Shown: in pieces, positions 52,281 through 62,168 of the stretch | How the letters are laid out: the number at the start of each line of letters is the position of its first letter | Numbering within the stretch: the first letter of the stretch is position 1 | Source: Hyphomicrobiales bacterium | GTDB lineage: Bacteria > Pseudomonadota > Alphaproteobacteria > Rhizobiales > Rhizobiaceae | Assembly (NCBI GenBank): GCA_900489925.1 | Contig: UEHQ01000009.1 | Coordinates: 62,001 to 126,000 of the forward strand | Length of the DNA stretch: 64,000 nucleotides | Direction: 5' to 3' | The notes under the pieces: model-generated | Databases searched by the model: none | The model's input: the letters and a program-made list of their open reading frames with translations, nothing else | What the model was told of the DNA's origin: nothing | Program-made: the position numbers and the translations under genes

Positions 52281-55200
52281 ATGTCCGAGTTCATGCAGAC
52301 GTTGACTAAAATCGTGACCTGGATCATCCGCCTGCTCGGCTATTCCGTGGGCGTCGTGCTGATCCTTGCTGCAGTGGCAATCGGCGTTTTCGGCTTCACA
52401 TCCTTTGGCGCGCGGATCGTCGTCGACAAGGTTGCGTCGATCATCTCCAACCGCGATATGACCATCCGTGTTCAGGATCCGCAGGGGCTTTTGACCGGAG
52501 GGCTGCGGGCAAGCCAGATCGTGCTTTCCGATACGCGTGGCGTATTCGCGGAGATCGATGGCATCGCGATCAACTGGAATCCGCTGGCGCTGCTGACAGG
52601 ACGGTTCCACGCTACGCGCGTGGAGGCCGCCGATATCCACGTTCTGCGCAGCCCGGTGCGAACGCTGCCCTCCCGCCCTGCTGCCGAAGACAGCAGCGGC
52701 TTTTCCCTTCCGCTCAAGCTCGATATCGACAACATCTCCCTGCCGGCCATTCGGCTGGAGCAGCCGCTGATCGGCCGCGCCTTCTCGCTAGCAGCCAATG
52801 GCAGCATGCGTGCCGACAACGAGGGCGGCAATGCCTCGCTGACCCTGAACAGGCATGATGTGCCCGATGCGAAGTTGACGGCCGATGTCGCCTTTCTTCC
52901 TGATGGAAACCAGCTGCGGCTGCAGGCAAAGCTGAGCGAACCGAAGGGTGGCCTGCTTGCGGGCGTGCTGGCGCTCCCAGGCAATCCTGCCTTGGAGATC
53001 AGTCTCGCGGGCGACGGTCCGATTTCCAACTGGAAAGGCAAACTGCAAGCGTCGCTCGACGGACAACAGCGTGCGGCAATCGAAGCCCACCATGCCCAGA
53101 CGCCAGATGGCCTGCATCACATAGACCTCAAGGGCGGCGGTGACCTGAGCTCACTGCTTCCCGCGGCCTTCCGCCCGCTGTTTTCAGGGCAGACCAATAT
53201 CGATGTCGCCGCCACGTTCGATAACAAGGGCAAGGTCGACATTCAAACCGGCAACATCGCGACCGGTGCGGTCGTCATCGCAACCTCAGGCACCCTGGAT
53301 CCCAAGGGCAAGAACAGCCTGAACGCCAACCTTCTCGGAACATCAGGACCCGTCGATTTCCGTTGGCCGCTGGCCGATGGCGACGCGCGCTTCATGATAT
53401 CAGGCGTCAACCTCGCCTTGACGGGGGACGCGAAAGCCTCGCGCCTCAACGCCAGCGCATCGATCGATTCCGCGGTCCTGCCGCAGGCAACGATCAACAA
53501 CGTCAAGCTGACGGCAAAGAGCGACAACTTCAATCTCTCCGGCCGCTCCGGCGGTGTCCAGCTGCGATTGGTCGCGGGCGACATGATATTCGCCAACCCT
53601 GACATCAACCGGGCGATCCAAGGACCGGTGACGATTGCGGTCCCTCTGCAAATTTCACCCGATGCCCTCGGCTTCAACGGCACGACGATCGAAAGCGCGT
53701 CTGCCAACGCCAGCCTGAACGGGTCCTACAAGCTCAGTGCCAGCGCGCTCACCGGCAACGCCAAGCTGACGATCGAACCTCCGGCATTGCCCCCGGCGGT
53801 GGCCACCCGTTTCGATGCGCCGATAGTGGTGGAGACGGTTGTTGGCGGAACGATCCCGTCGAAGATCACCTTGTCGAACCTCACCATCAAGTCCAGCGCC
53901 CTGGAAGCGAACGGCAACGTCGCACTCGACGGCGATATGCTCGACGCCGTCCTGTCGGGCCGGATCCCGGAGGTCGCGAAGTTTCTGGAAACAGCCGCGG
54001 GCGAAGCAAACTATTCGCTCAGCGCAAAGGGCAACCTTGCAGCCCTCGCCGTCTCGGCAAACGTCAAGGCACCTCAGCTTGATATCGCCGGACGAAAACT
54101 GGCCGATCTCGACGTCATTCTTTCCGGCACTGCGGATCCAAAGGCTCCCAAGGCCGAACTGACCGCCAAGGGCAGCATCGACGGCCAGGCAATCAACATC
54201 AGCACCGACATGCAGTCGGTGGATGGCAGGGTGATCTTGCCGTCGATTGCCGCCAATGTCGGCAAGAATCGCCTGACGGGCCACGTCGAACTTTCCGGAG
54301 GCTTCCAGCCGACCGGGTCCCTCACCTTCGATTTTCCGGATGTCGGCCTTCTGGCCGCTCTCGGCGGGCAAGTCGCGGAAGGCGACCTGAAGGGCTCCGT
54401 CGACATCGCCAACGAAAGCGGGAAGATCACGCTCAAGGTGGCAGCGACAGGCAGCGGGCTGAAGCGCGGCACCTTCTCGGTTGTCAAACCGGACATCAAC
54501 GTTACGGTCAGCGATCTCAAGGCATTCGCGGCAACGGGAAGCATCAAGGCCGAGGCGATCGCGTCCGGCACGAACAAGGTCGAGACGCTGGGGCTGACCT
54601 TCACACAAATGCAGAACCGCACGAACTTCGATCTCGACGCGATCTACGACAGCAGCCCGCTCGTTGTCAGGGGCGGCGTGGAGGCGAAGGATGGAACCAC
54701 CCTTCTGCAGCTGAACCGCTTTTCGGCGAGACCGCATGACATTCCCGTCGAGCTTACGTCGCCATCGGATCTGACCTTCAGCAACGGGACCGTCACCCTC
54801 AACGGGATCGAACTCACGGCCGGTGCCGGCGCAATCAGCGCGAGAGGCACGATCGGCGAGACGCTGGACATTGATGCCGATATCAAGGAACTGCCGGCAA
54901 GTCTGGCCAACAGCTTTGTGCCCAACCTTCAGGCAGAGGGCACGATATCCGGCAAGGTTACAGTCAAGGGCACGCCAGCCGCGCCAAGCGCGAACTTCAA
55001 GCTGGACTGGAAGAATGCGGCAACCAGCCACACCCGGGGCGCCGGCCTTTCACCCCTTGCGATCGGTGCGAACGGCACTTTTGCCGACAATACGCTGGGC
55101 TTCCAGGCCGCTGCGACTGGAAGCGGCGGCGTTTCGTTGAAGGCAGAGGGAAACTTCGCGACGGCAGGACCGAACGCCCAGTCGCTGAGCGCCGATGCTG

Positions 55201-58200
55201 ACATCGTCAACATCCCTGCCGCCCTGGCAAATGCGCTGGTGCCCGGCCTCGATGCCGAAGGATCCATCACCGGCAAAGTCAGTGCCTCCGGCAAGCTGCC
55301 GGCACCGGAACTCGACTTCAAGCTCAACTGGAAGAATGCCGCAACCAGCCAGACGAAGATTGCGAAACTCTCTTCGCTCGGCGTTTCCGCCAGCGGCAAA
55401 CTCGAAAATAACATCCTCCATTTCAACGCCAATGCCAGCGGCAGCGGCGCATTGTCTCTGAAGGCCGACGGTAGTTTTGTGGTTTCGGGTGACACCGCGC
55501 AGACGCTGACGCTCGACGGAGAGCTCGCGAATATCCCGGCTGCGCTGGGCAACGCCTTCGTGCCGAACCTTGCGGCCGAGGGTCTGATTTCGGGAACGTT
55601 CAACGCCTCCGGCAAGCTGCCCACGCCGACCGCCAATCTGCATGTGGATTGGAAGAATGCGGCAACCGCGCAGACGAAGACAGCAGGCCTCACCGGCCTC
55701 AAGCTGGCAGCCAATGGCAAATTTGCCGACGGCACTCTCGACTTCGACACGAACGCCACCGCAAACGGCGGCATGTCGTTGGCCGCCAATGGGAAGCTGC
55801 ACCTCAGCGGCAAGGAACTCCACGACCTCGCGATCGACGCCACAATCGCCGAATTGCCCGCAAGCCTCGCCAACGCCTTCGTTCCGAACCTTGGCGCAAC
55901 CGGCCTCGTTTCCGGCACGGCTTCCGTCACAGGCACGTTGAAACAGCCAGAGGGACGTTTCGACCTCGCATGGAAGGATCTAGCCACCAGCCAGACCAAG
56001 GCGGCCCACCTTGCTCCTTTCGCCCTCAACGCCAACGGCACTCTCGCCAACAACACCTTGACCTTCCAGGCGAACCTTGATGGAGAAGGAGGCGCCCAGC
56101 TGAAGGCATCGGGTACGGCAGCACTTGAGGGTACCGCTGTGCGGAACCTGAAGGCAGACGCAAGCCTCAACGCCCTTCCCGCCGCTCTGGTCAATAGTTT
56201 CGTCCCCGATCTGGGCGCCGAGGGCACGATCTCCGGATCGGCCGTCGTGTCGGGTGATCTCCCGCTGCCGGCCGTCGATTTCAAGCTGGACTGGGCAAAC
56301 GCCGGAACGCGCCAGACGAAAAGCGCCGGTCTTTCCGCGCTCAGCCTGAACGCAACGGGCAGATTTGCCGATAACAAGATCGATTTCGACGCAAACCTCT
56401 CCGGCAAGAGCGGCAACCTGCTGAAAGCCAAGGGCAGCGCCGCACTGCAGGGCGGAAGCGTCCGCGGCCTGTCCGTCGATGCCGACATCACAAATCTCCC
56501 GGCGAGCCTCGCCAATGGCTTTGTTCCGAGCTTGGGAGCCGAGGGCGTCATTTCGGGGACGGCAAAGACCTCGGGAACCCCAACCAATCCGATCATCGAT
56601 TTCAAGCTCGGCTGGGCGAACGCAGCGACAACGCAGACCAGAGCCTCCGGCATTGGTCCCTTGTCTGCCGATGCCAGCGGCAGGCTGGCGGACAACAAGC
56701 TCGACTTCAGGGCAAACCTGGGTGGCAGCGGCGTGTCGCTGAAAGCCGGCGGCAACTTCGTCGTCGCCGGACCAAACGCGCAGTCGCTTTCCGTCAATGC
56801 CGACGTGGCAAACCTGCCGGCCGGACTGGCCAACGCCTTCGTTCCGGGGCTCGCGGCCGAAGGTAATATCTCGGGGACGGTAACGGCATCCGGCAAGCTG
56901 CCGCTTCCCGCGGCCGAATTCAAACTGGATTGGCGGAACGCAGCGACCAGCCAGACGAGGAGCGCTGGCCTCCAACCGCTCAGCATCGCAACAAGCGGAA
57001 AACTGTCCGGCCCGACGCTAACGTTTGACACGACAGTCGGGGGCGGTGGCGGCCTGTCGCTCAAGGGCGGTGGAAGTGTTGCCGTTGCTGGTAACCGTGC
57101 ACTCGACTTGCGGTTCTCGGGCAATCTGCCCTTCGCGGTGCTCGGCACACAGCTCGCCGCACAGGGGCTAACCGCGGAGGGAACGGCCAACTTCAATCTG
57201 CAGATCGGCGGCACGGCGACAGCCCCGCTGGTCAATGGAACAGTGACGACCACTGGCGCCAGGATTGTTGACGTGCGGCGCAATCTTGCGCTCAACAGCC
57301 TGACTGCGGACATTCGTTTCAATGGGCAGCAAGCGGTCATCTCGCGGCTCACCGGCCAGATCGCCAGCGGCGGAAGCATCTCCGTCACCGGTAACGTCGG
57401 GATCCAGCCTGCAGCAAACTTTCCGGCCAACATCGATGTGAAGCTCGACAAGGCCGTCTACGTCGACGGCACGTTGGTCGTCGCGACGGTCGATGGGACG
57501 ATTGGATTGCGCGGACCGCTGCTTGCCGGTCCGACGCTCAGCGGAAAGCTTCATGTCGAGCGGGCCTCGATTACGGTTCCAGAGAGATTGCCGACCTCGC
57601 TGCGCGAAATCGACATCAAGCACGTCAACGCGCCGAAGGCGGTTCTCGCGCAGCTCGCCGCCGCCGGGCCTCAGGGGCCGCGTGAAAAATCCGCGACCAT
57701 GAACCTCGATATCCAACTGGATGCACCATCACAGATCTTCGTGCGAGGGCGCGGGATCGATGCCGAGCTTGGAGGAAGCGTAACGATCAAGGGAACGGCC
57801 TCGGCCCCATTGGTTTCCGGTGGCTTCACCATGCGTCGTGGCCGCTTGACGATCCTCAACCGCCGCCTCGATTTCTCTGACAAGAGCCGCATCACCTTCG
57901 CTGGCGATCTGACCCCGGCGCTGCAGATGGAAGCGAACTCGACATCCGGCTCGACGACACTAACGGTCGACGTAGCGGGCCTCGCGACCGATCCGTCCAT
58001 CACCTTCTCCTCCTCGCCCGCGCTGCCGCAAGACGAGGTCTTGGCGCAGCTGATCTTCGGCCAGTCCATGTCCCGGCTCTCCCCGCTTCAGATCGCCCAA
58101 TTGGCAGACGCGGTGAGCCAGCTTGCCGGCGGCCGCTCTGGTTCGCTGTTTCAAGGGCTACGCAACCAGCTGGGCGTCGATGATCTCGACATCAGTACGG

Positions 58201-58397
58201 ACGCCAACGGCCAGACCAGCGTCAGCGTCGGCCGCTACCTGAACGAACGCACCTATTTCGAGCTGCAGCAGAGCAGTGGCAAATCGGGAGCCAAGGCCAT
58301 CATTAACCTCGACGTCGGACGCGGAGTGAAGTTGCGCGGCGCAGCGGGAGGCGATGGCGCCGGCGAGGCGGGCATCGTCTACGAGCATGAATACTAA
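52281..58397 (+). CDS. tamB: translocation/assembly module TamB
   Basis: 2038 residues, longer than E. coli TamB (~1260). N-terminal membrane anchor IVTWIIRLLGYSVGVVLILAAVAIGVFG, then a very long periplasmic beta-taco and the C-terminal DUF490/TamB domain (residues ~1700-2038: GSVTIKGTASAPLVSGGFTMRRGRLTILNRRL, LPQDEVLAQLIFGQSMSRLSPLQ), ending in Tyr. The AsmA-like body holds seven tandem repeats of ~107 residues between about residues 871 and 1617. TamB bridges inner and outer membrane for lipid or protein transfer, with TamA. The repeats lengthen the bridge. Confidence 0.93.
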   Translation: MSEFMQTLTKIVTWIIRLLGYSVGVVLILAAVAIGVFGFTSFGARIVVDKVASIISNRDMTIRVQDPQGLLTGGLRASQIVLSDTRGVFAEIDGIAINWNPLALLTGRFHATRVEAADIHVLRSPVRTLPSRPAAEDSSGFSLPLKLDIDNISLPAIRLEQPLIGRAFSLAANGSMRADNEGGNASLTLNRHDVPDAKLTADVAFLPDGNQLRLQAKLSEPKGGLLAGVLALPGNPALEISLAGDGPISNWKGKLQASLDGQQRAAIEAHHAQTPDGLHHIDLKGGGDLSSLLPAAFRPLFSGQTNIDVAATFDNKGKVDIQTGNIATGAVVIATSGTLDPKGKNSLNANLLGTSGPVDFRWPLADGDARFMISGVNLALTGDAKASRLNASASIDSAVLPQATINNVKLTAKSDNFNLSGRSGGVQLRLVAGDMIFANPDINRAIQGPVTIAVPLQISPDALGFNGTTIESASANASLNGSYKLSASALTGNAKLTIEPPALPPAVATRFDAPIVVETVVGGTIPSKITLSNLTIKSSALEANGNVALDGDMLDAVLSGRIPEVAKFLETAAGEANYSLSAKGNLAALAVSANVKAPQLDIAGRKLADLDVILSGTADPKAPKAELTAKGSIDGQAINISTDMQSVDGRVILPSIAANVGKNRLTGHVELSGGFQPTGSLTFDFPDVGLLAALGGQVAEGDLKGSVDIANESGKITLKVAATGSGLKRGTFSVVKPDINVTVSDLKAFAATGSIKAEAIASGTNKVETLGLTFTQMQNRTNFDLDAIYDSSPLVVRGGVEAKDGTTLLQLNRFSARPHDIPVELTSPSDLTFSNGTVTLNGIELTAGAGAISARGTIGETLDIDADIKELPASLANSFVPNLQAEGTISGKVTVKGTPAAPSANFKLDWKNAATSHTRGAGLSPLAIGANGTFADNTLGFQAAATGSGGVSLKAEGNFATAGPNAQSLSADADIVNIPAALANALVPGLDAEGSITGKVSASGKLPAPELDFKLNWKNAATSQTKIAKLSSLGVSASGKLENNILHFNANASGSGALSLKADGSFVVSGDTAQTLTLDGELANIPAALGNAFVPNLAAEGLISGTFNASGKLPTPTANLHVDWKNAATAQTKTAGLTGLKLAANGKFADGTLDFDTNATANGGMSLAANGKLHLSGKELHDLAIDATIAELPASLANAFVPNLGATGLVSGTASVTGTLKQPEGRFDLAWKDLATSQTKAAHLAPFALNANGTLANNTLTFQANLDGEGGAQLKASGTAALEGTAVRNLKADASLNALPAALVNSFVPDLGAEGTISGSAVVSGDLPLPAVDFKLDWANAGTRQTKSAGLSALSLNATGRFADNKIDFDANLSGKSGNLLKAKGSAALQGGSVRGLSVDADITNLPASLANGFVPSLGAEGVISGTAKTSGTPTNPIIDFKLGWANAATTQTRASGIGPLSADASGRLADNKLDFRANLGGSGVSLKAGGNFVVAGPNAQSLSVNADVANLPAGLANAFVPGLAAEGNISGTVTASGKLPLPAAEFKLDWRNAATSQTRSAGLQPLSIATSGKLSGPTLTFDTTVGGGGGLSLKGGGSVAVAGNRALDLRFSGNLPFAVLGTQLAAQGLTAEGTANFNLQIGGTATAPLVNGTVTTTGARIVDVRRNLALNSLTADIRFNGQQAVISRLTGQIASGGSISVTGNVGIQPAANFPANIDVKLDKAVYVDGTLVVATVDGTIGLRGPLLAGPTLSGKLHVERASITVPERLPTSLREIDIKHVNAPKAVLAQLAAAGPQGPREKSATMNLDIQLDAPSQIFVRGRGIDAELGGSVTIKGTASAPLVSGGFTMRRGRLTILNRRLDFSDKSRITFAGDLTPALQMEANSTSGSTTLTVDVAGLATDPSITFSSSPALPQDEVLAQLIFGQSMSRLSPLQIAQLADAVSQLAGGRSGSLFQGLRNQLGVDDLDISTDANGQTSVSVGRYLNERTYFELQQSSGKSGAKAIINLDVGRGVKLRGAAGGDGAGEAGIVYEHEY
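54891..57131 (+). repeat. seven tandem 321-bp coding repeats within tamB
   Basis: Repeat starts at LPASLANxFVP-type segments: 54891, 55212, 55533, 55854, 56175, 56496 and 56814; period 321 bases (107 residues) five times, then 318 (106). Each unit carries a WKNAATSQT-like and a LSxLxxxAxGxxxxN block. The units differ in many residues, so the array is old rather than a recent slip. Confidence 0.9.
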
Positions 58398-58456
58398 ACG
58401 ATAGACGTCCTCTCGCGGCAGTCTGCATCCAGCAAACCGCCAGGCTACGCCGGCGC

Positions 58457-58885
58457 TTAGAAGCTCGTCTTTCGCGTCTTCAGCAGGATGTTCGTCTCGG
58501 TGGTGTTGATTCCATCCACCAGTCGAATGCGCCGCAATGTCTCGTCAAAAGAAACGAGATCGCGGTCTTCCAACTCCGCGATGAAGTCCCATCTTCCGTT
58601 GGTACTATGCAGGGCGCGAACCTGCGGCAAGCCGCGAAGCTGATCGGCAACCTTGTCGGCGAGCTTGCCGAGAACCTCGATCATGACGATCGCTCGAACG
58701 CCTGCCGCGCGGGTTTCGTGGCCGGTGCGGATGGTGAAGGCCGCAATCGTTCCATTGGCGACGAGGCGATCGATCCGGGCGGAAACGGTGGCTCGCGACG
58801 CACCCGTCAAAGCCGCCAGCGACGACACGGGAGTACGCGCGTTGTGCCGGAGGGCGCTGAGAAGTTCCTGATCAAGATCGTCCAT
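58457..58885 (-). CDS. Lrp/AsnC family transcriptional regulator
   Basis: 142 residues from the ATG at 58885 (MDDLDQELLSALRHNARTPVS); three codons further upstream another ATG exists. N-terminal helix-turn-helix with LAALTGASRATVSARIDRLVANG, C-terminal Lrp ligand domain (AVGVRAIVMIEVLGKLADKVADQLRGLPQVRALHST-like). It is divergent from arginase and ornithine aminotransferase, the layout of arginine- or ornithine-responsive regulators in rhizobia and agrobacteria. A 6+6 inverted repeat lies between the two starts and is the obvious operator candidate. Confidence 0.88.
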   Translation of the reverse strand: MDDLDQELLSALRHNARTPVSSLAALTGASRATVSARIDRLVANGTIAAFTIRTGHETRAAGVRAIVMIEVLGKLADKVADQLRGLPQVRALHSTNGRWDFIAELEDRDLVSFDETLRRIRLVDGINTTETNILLKTRKTSF

Positions 58886-58905
58886 CGTTCTCACTTTGCA
58901 ATATT

Positions 58906-58928
58906 CGACTTAGCAAACTGCTAAATCG
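58906..58928. promoter_or_regulatory. palindromic candidate operator upstream of arginase
   Basis: TTAGCA (58910-58915) and TGCTAA (58919-58924) around AAC, with outer CGA/TCG pairs (58906-58908 and 58926-58928) separated by one mismatch. The length (~23 bp) and position between the AsnC/Lrp gene and the arginase gene fit an AsnC-family operator that would control both. Confidence 0.55.
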
Positions 58929-59013
58929 GCTTTCATTCCGAACATTTTTTCATCTTTTTGTCGTCGCGTCGATGCTCCACTATTCATCCCAAACAGCATG
59001 AGGGAAAAGACAT

Positions 59014-59949
59014 ATGCAGACGCAAGCCAGACCGGTCACACTTATCGGCGCCCCCCTGGAAGAGGGATCGGGTCGCAGGGGCGCTGCCATGGGTCCCGCC
59101 GCACTGCGCATTGCCGGCGTCGACCGGACTCTGGTCGATCTCGGCTATGATGTCGCCGATGCCGGTGACGTGCAGGTCGTGCCCGCGCGCGACCTGCCGA
59201 ACCTCCCGAAGGCACACAATCTACGGACAGTCGGGGCATTTGCCCGTGCGCTGGAAGCCGGCGTCTACGAGATCGCTGCAGCCGGCCGCTTCCCGATCAT
59301 CCTGGGCGGCGACCACAGCCTGTCAATGGGCAGCGTCTCCGGCATGGCACGCCACGCAGCACAGCAGGGCCGACCGCTCTTCGTGCTTTGGCTGGATGCA
59401 CACTCCGATTTCAACACCCCGGCAACCTCGCCGTCCGGCAACATTCATGGCATGCCGGTTGCCTTTTTCTGTGGCCAGGCCGAGATCGCCGAGGTCCTGC
59501 CGAAGGACCGGCCCCTGGTGGATCCGCGCAACGTCTTCCAGGTCGGTATTCGTTCGGTCGACGCGCCGGAGCGTGAACTGATCAAGGAACACGGCGTCAA
59601 CGTCTTCGACATGCGATCGATTGACGAGCAGGGCGTTGCAGCGATCATGCGCGATATCCTTGGCGCTGTCAGCGCCGCCAACGGCCTGCTGCATGTCAGC
59701 CTCGACGTCGATTTCCTCGACCCCGAAATCGCCCCCGGCGTCGGCACGACTGTCCCCGGCGGCGCCACGTTCCGCGAAGCTCACCTCATCATGGAGATGC
59801 TGTGCGACAGCGGCCTCGTCTCTTCGCTCGACCTTGTCGAGCTCAACCCCTTTCTTGACGATCGGGGCAAGAGCGCCCGCATTCTCGTGGAGCTCACGGC
59901 AAGCCTCTTTGGCCGCCGCATATTCGACCGCCCGACACGCGCAGCATAA
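59014..59949 (+). CDS. rocF: arginase
   Basis: 311 residues, the usual arginase length. Hydrolyses arginine to ornithine and urea, Mn-dependent. Metal motifs: [24 protein letters not shown] and [14 protein letters not shown]; also [14 protein letters not shown] at the C-terminus. The ATG at 59014 is preceded by GGGA-rich 'agggaaaag'. It leads the arginine-degradation pair with rocD (17 bases after), divergent from the AsnC regulator. Rhizobial paralogues include argI; the name is by reaction. Confidence 0.95.
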   Translation: MQTQARPVTLIGAPLEEGSGRRGAAMGPAALRIAGVDRTLVDLGYDVADAGDVQVVPARDLPNLPKAHNLRTVGAFARALEAGVYEIAAAGRFPIILGGDHSLSMGSVSGMARHAAQQGRPLFVLWLDAHSDFNTPATSPSGNIHGMPVAFFCGQAEIAEVLPKDRPLVDPRNVFQVGIRSVDAPERELIKEHGVNVFDMRSIDEQGVAAIMRDILGAVSAANGLLHVSLDVDFLDPEIAPGVGTTVPGGATFREAHLIMEMLCDSGLVSSLDLVELNPFLDDRGKSARILVELTASLFGRRIFDRPTRAA

Positions 59950-59966
59950 TAATAGAGGGACAAATA

Positions 59967-61166
59967 ATGAAAACGGCAGCCAACCTGATCGATACCGAGC
60001 AGCGCCTCGGCGCTCATAACTACAAGCCGCTCGACGTCGTCCTGACGCGTGGCGAGGGTGTTTATGTCTGGGACACGGACGGAAACCGCTACCTTGACTG
60101 TCTCTCGGCCTATTCGGCGGTCAATCAGGGCCACTGCCATCCGAAGATCCTGGCCGCGATGGTCGAGCAGGCAGGCAAGCTGACGCTGACTTCGCGCGCC
60201 TTCCGCAATGACCAGCTCGCGCACCTCTACGAAGAGCTAGCGGCCCTGACCGGCTCGCACAAGATCCTGCCGATGAACTCAGGCGCCGAGGCGGTCGAGA
60301 CTGCCATCAAGGCCGTGCGCAAGTGGGGCTACGAGGTCAAGGGCGTGCCCGAAGGCAAGGCGGAGATTATCGTCTGCTCGGACAATTTTCACGGCCGGAC
60401 ACTGAGCATCATCAGCTTCTCGACCGATCCGGATGCGCGCACCGGCTTCGGCCCCTACACGCCGGGCTTCCGTACCGTTCCCTTCGGCGATGCCGACGCG
60501 TTTGCCGCTGCCATCAACGAGAACACCGTCGCCGCGCTGATCGAGCCGATCCAGGGCGAAGCTGGTGTCATCATCCCACAGCCCGGTTATTTCAAGCGCG
60601 TGCGTCAGCTCTGCACGGAGCACCAGGTCACCCTCATCCTCGACGAAATCCAGACCGGGCTTGGCCGCACCGGCAAGCTGCTGGCAGAGGAACATGAAGG
60701 CATCGAGGCCGATGTAACGCTGATCGGCAAGGCATTGTCCGGCGGCTTCTATCCGGTCTCTGCCGTTCTTTCCAATTCCGAAGTGCTCGGCGTCCTGAAG
60801 CCCGGCCAGCACGGCTCGACCTTTGGCGGCAACCCCCTCGCCTGCGCAGTGGCGCGCGCGGCGCTCAAGGTGCTGACCGAGGAAGGCATGATCGAGAACG
60901 CCGCCAAGATGGGCGACTATTTCCTCGAGGGCCTGCGCTCGATCCGTTCCAACATCGTCAAGGATGTGCGCGGTCGGGGCCTGATGATGGCTGTCGAACT
61001 GGTCCCGGAGGCTGGCGGCGCCCGCCAGTACTGCTATTCCTTGAAGGAACGCGGGCTGCTTGCCAAGGATACGCATGAGAACACGATCCGCCTCGCACCG
61101 CCGCTGGTGATCACCAAGGATCAGGTTGAATGGGCGGTGGAGCAGATCGAAAAGACGATCGCTTAG
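59967..61166 (+). CDS. rocD: ornithine--oxo-acid transaminase (ornithine aminotransferase)
   Basis: 399 residues. PLP-dependent class III aminotransferase converting ornithine and 2-oxoglutarate to glutamate-5-semialdehyde and glutamate, the step after arginase. Landmarks: [50 protein letters not shown], the catalytic [35 protein letters not shown] with Lys in LIGKAL, and [15 protein letters not shown]. Full length; with rocF it forms an operon for arginine catabolism to glutamate. Rhizobia may alternatively use ornithine cyclodeaminase; none is present here. Confidence 0.94.
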   Translation: MKTAANLIDTEQRLGAHNYKPLDVVLTRGEGVYVWDTDGNRYLDCLSAYSAVNQGHCHPKILAAMVEQAGKLTLTSRAFRNDQLAHLYEELAALTGSHKILPMNSGAEAVETAIKAVRKWGYEVKGVPEGKAEIIVCSDNFHGRTLSIISFSTDPDARTGFGPYTPGFRTVPFGDADAFAAAINENTVAALIEPIQGEAGVIIPQPGYFKRVRQLCTEHQVTLILDEIQTGLGRTGKLLAEEHEGIEADVTLIGKALSGGFYPVSAVLSNSEVLGVLKPGQHGSTFGGNPLACAVARAALKVLTEEGMIENAAKMGDYFLEGLRSIRSNIVKDVRGRGLMMAVELVPEAGGARQYCYSLKERGLLAKDTHENTIRLAPPLVITKDQVEWAVEQIEKTIA

Positions 61167-61409
61167 TCGCTCCGTCTTCGCCCAAGGCGGACTCGCGACA
61201 TCGCGAGTTCACCTCGAGCAAACGCCGAGCGGGACCAAAAATCATCTGTCCCAATTTAGAATTGAGAAACACTCTTCCCCTAATGTCCTGAGTAACCGTA
61301 TCGGCACTTTCTCGGTCGAAGAGTTCCGGCGGTTTGAAGGCAAAGTCCATCCGCGCCAATGGTGGCGCGGTTGCTTCTGCCCTGGCTTTCGACAGTTGGG
61401 ACAATTCTA

Positions 61410-61886
61410 ATGGCTACCATCAATTCCACGAGCTTCAGCGGCGATACGCTTGAGATCATTGCCTTCAGACTGCACGATCAGGAATTCTGCGTGAAGACGA
61501 CGACAATCCGCGAAATTCGCGGTTGGGCACCGTCGACACCCATCCCGCATTCGCCAGCCGACGTCATCGGCGTCATGAACCTGCGCGGCTCTGTCATCCC
61601 GATCATCGACCTCGCTTTCAAGCTCGGCATGAAGAGCACCGTCGCCAACGAGCGCAGTGCCATCGTCGTCGCCGAAGTTCACAACATGGTCATCGGCATG
61701 CTGGTCGACCGCGTGTCTGACATCCTGACGATCTCGTCGGGCCAGGTGCAGCCGGTGCCGGAAGTGACCGCATCGTTCGACCGCGCCTTCTGCGAGGGCA
61801 TCATCGCCTCCGAGAATGGCATGATCTGCTTCCTGAACCTCGCCAAGATGTTCAAGGAAAGCGAGACAGACGAACTCGCCGCATAG
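61410..61886 (+). CDS. cheW: chemotaxis adaptor protein CheW
   Basis: 158 residues from the ATG at 61410 (MATINSTSFSGDTLEIIAFRL); an ATG at 61359 is in frame but adds a poor extension. One CheW/SH3-like domain: EFCVKTTTIREIRG, VIGVMNLRGSVIPIIDLAFKLGM, VVAEVHNMVIGMLVDRVSDIL, GMICFLNLAKMF. CheW couples chemoreceptors to the CheA kinase at the cell pole. It stands apart from a che operon here, next to a soluble chemoreceptor gene 282 bases later, separated by a strong terminator. Confidence 0.92.
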   Translation: MATINSTSFSGDTLEIIAFRLHDQEFCVKTTTIREIRGWAPSTPIPHSPADVIGVMNLRGSVIPIIDLAFKLGMKSTVANERSAIVVAEVHNMVIGMLVDRVSDILTISSGQVQPVPEVTASFDRAFCEGIIASENGMICFLNLAKMFKESETDELAA

Positions 61887-61905
61887 CGAAAGCTAAACAC
61901 CAAAC

Positions 61906-61935
61906 AAAAGCCGCTCAGATCGAGCGGCTTTTTTT
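61906..61935 (+). terminator. rho-independent terminator after cheW
   Basis: AAAGCCGCTC (61907-61916) pairs with GAGCGGCTTT (61922-61931), a 10-bp stem with loop AGAT C and a T7 tail. It lies 20 bases after the cheW stop. Confidence 0.9.
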
Positions 61936-61957
61936 GTAGACGAATACACTCATTATA

Positions 61958-61977
61958 AGAAATTCATCACAATTTCT
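61958..61977. repeat. 7-bp inverted repeat in the AT-rich chemoreceptor leader
   Basis: AGAAATT (61958-61964) and AATTTCT (61971-61977), spacer CATCAC, in an unusually A+T-rich stretch (61936-62035) upstream of the chemoreceptor gene. Possible operator or part of its promoter region; no certain promoter boxes. Confidence 0.35.
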
Positions 61978-62168
61978 ACCATAACACTCATATTAAATTA
62001 GATATTTCTTTTACACTAAACATTAACCCTCATGGTCCGATCATTGGTTGTGGCGACTACGAATTTCTCGCGTCGAAATGGGCACCGACGAACGGCCTTG
62101 GAACGACAACAGTCGTCAGGTTAATGGAACGCGCGGAGCATTGGCGCCCGCGCATTGAGGGGATGAAA

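Noticed and set aside
54891..57131. CRISPR or non-coding tandem repeat
   Set aside because: The repeat period is a multiple of three, in frame with tamB, and units differ like coding paralogous segments.
54929..57451. 840-codon open frame on the minus strand inside tamB
   Set aside because: Opposite the tamB repeats, and itself repetitive only because of them. The tamB frame has the recognisable domains.
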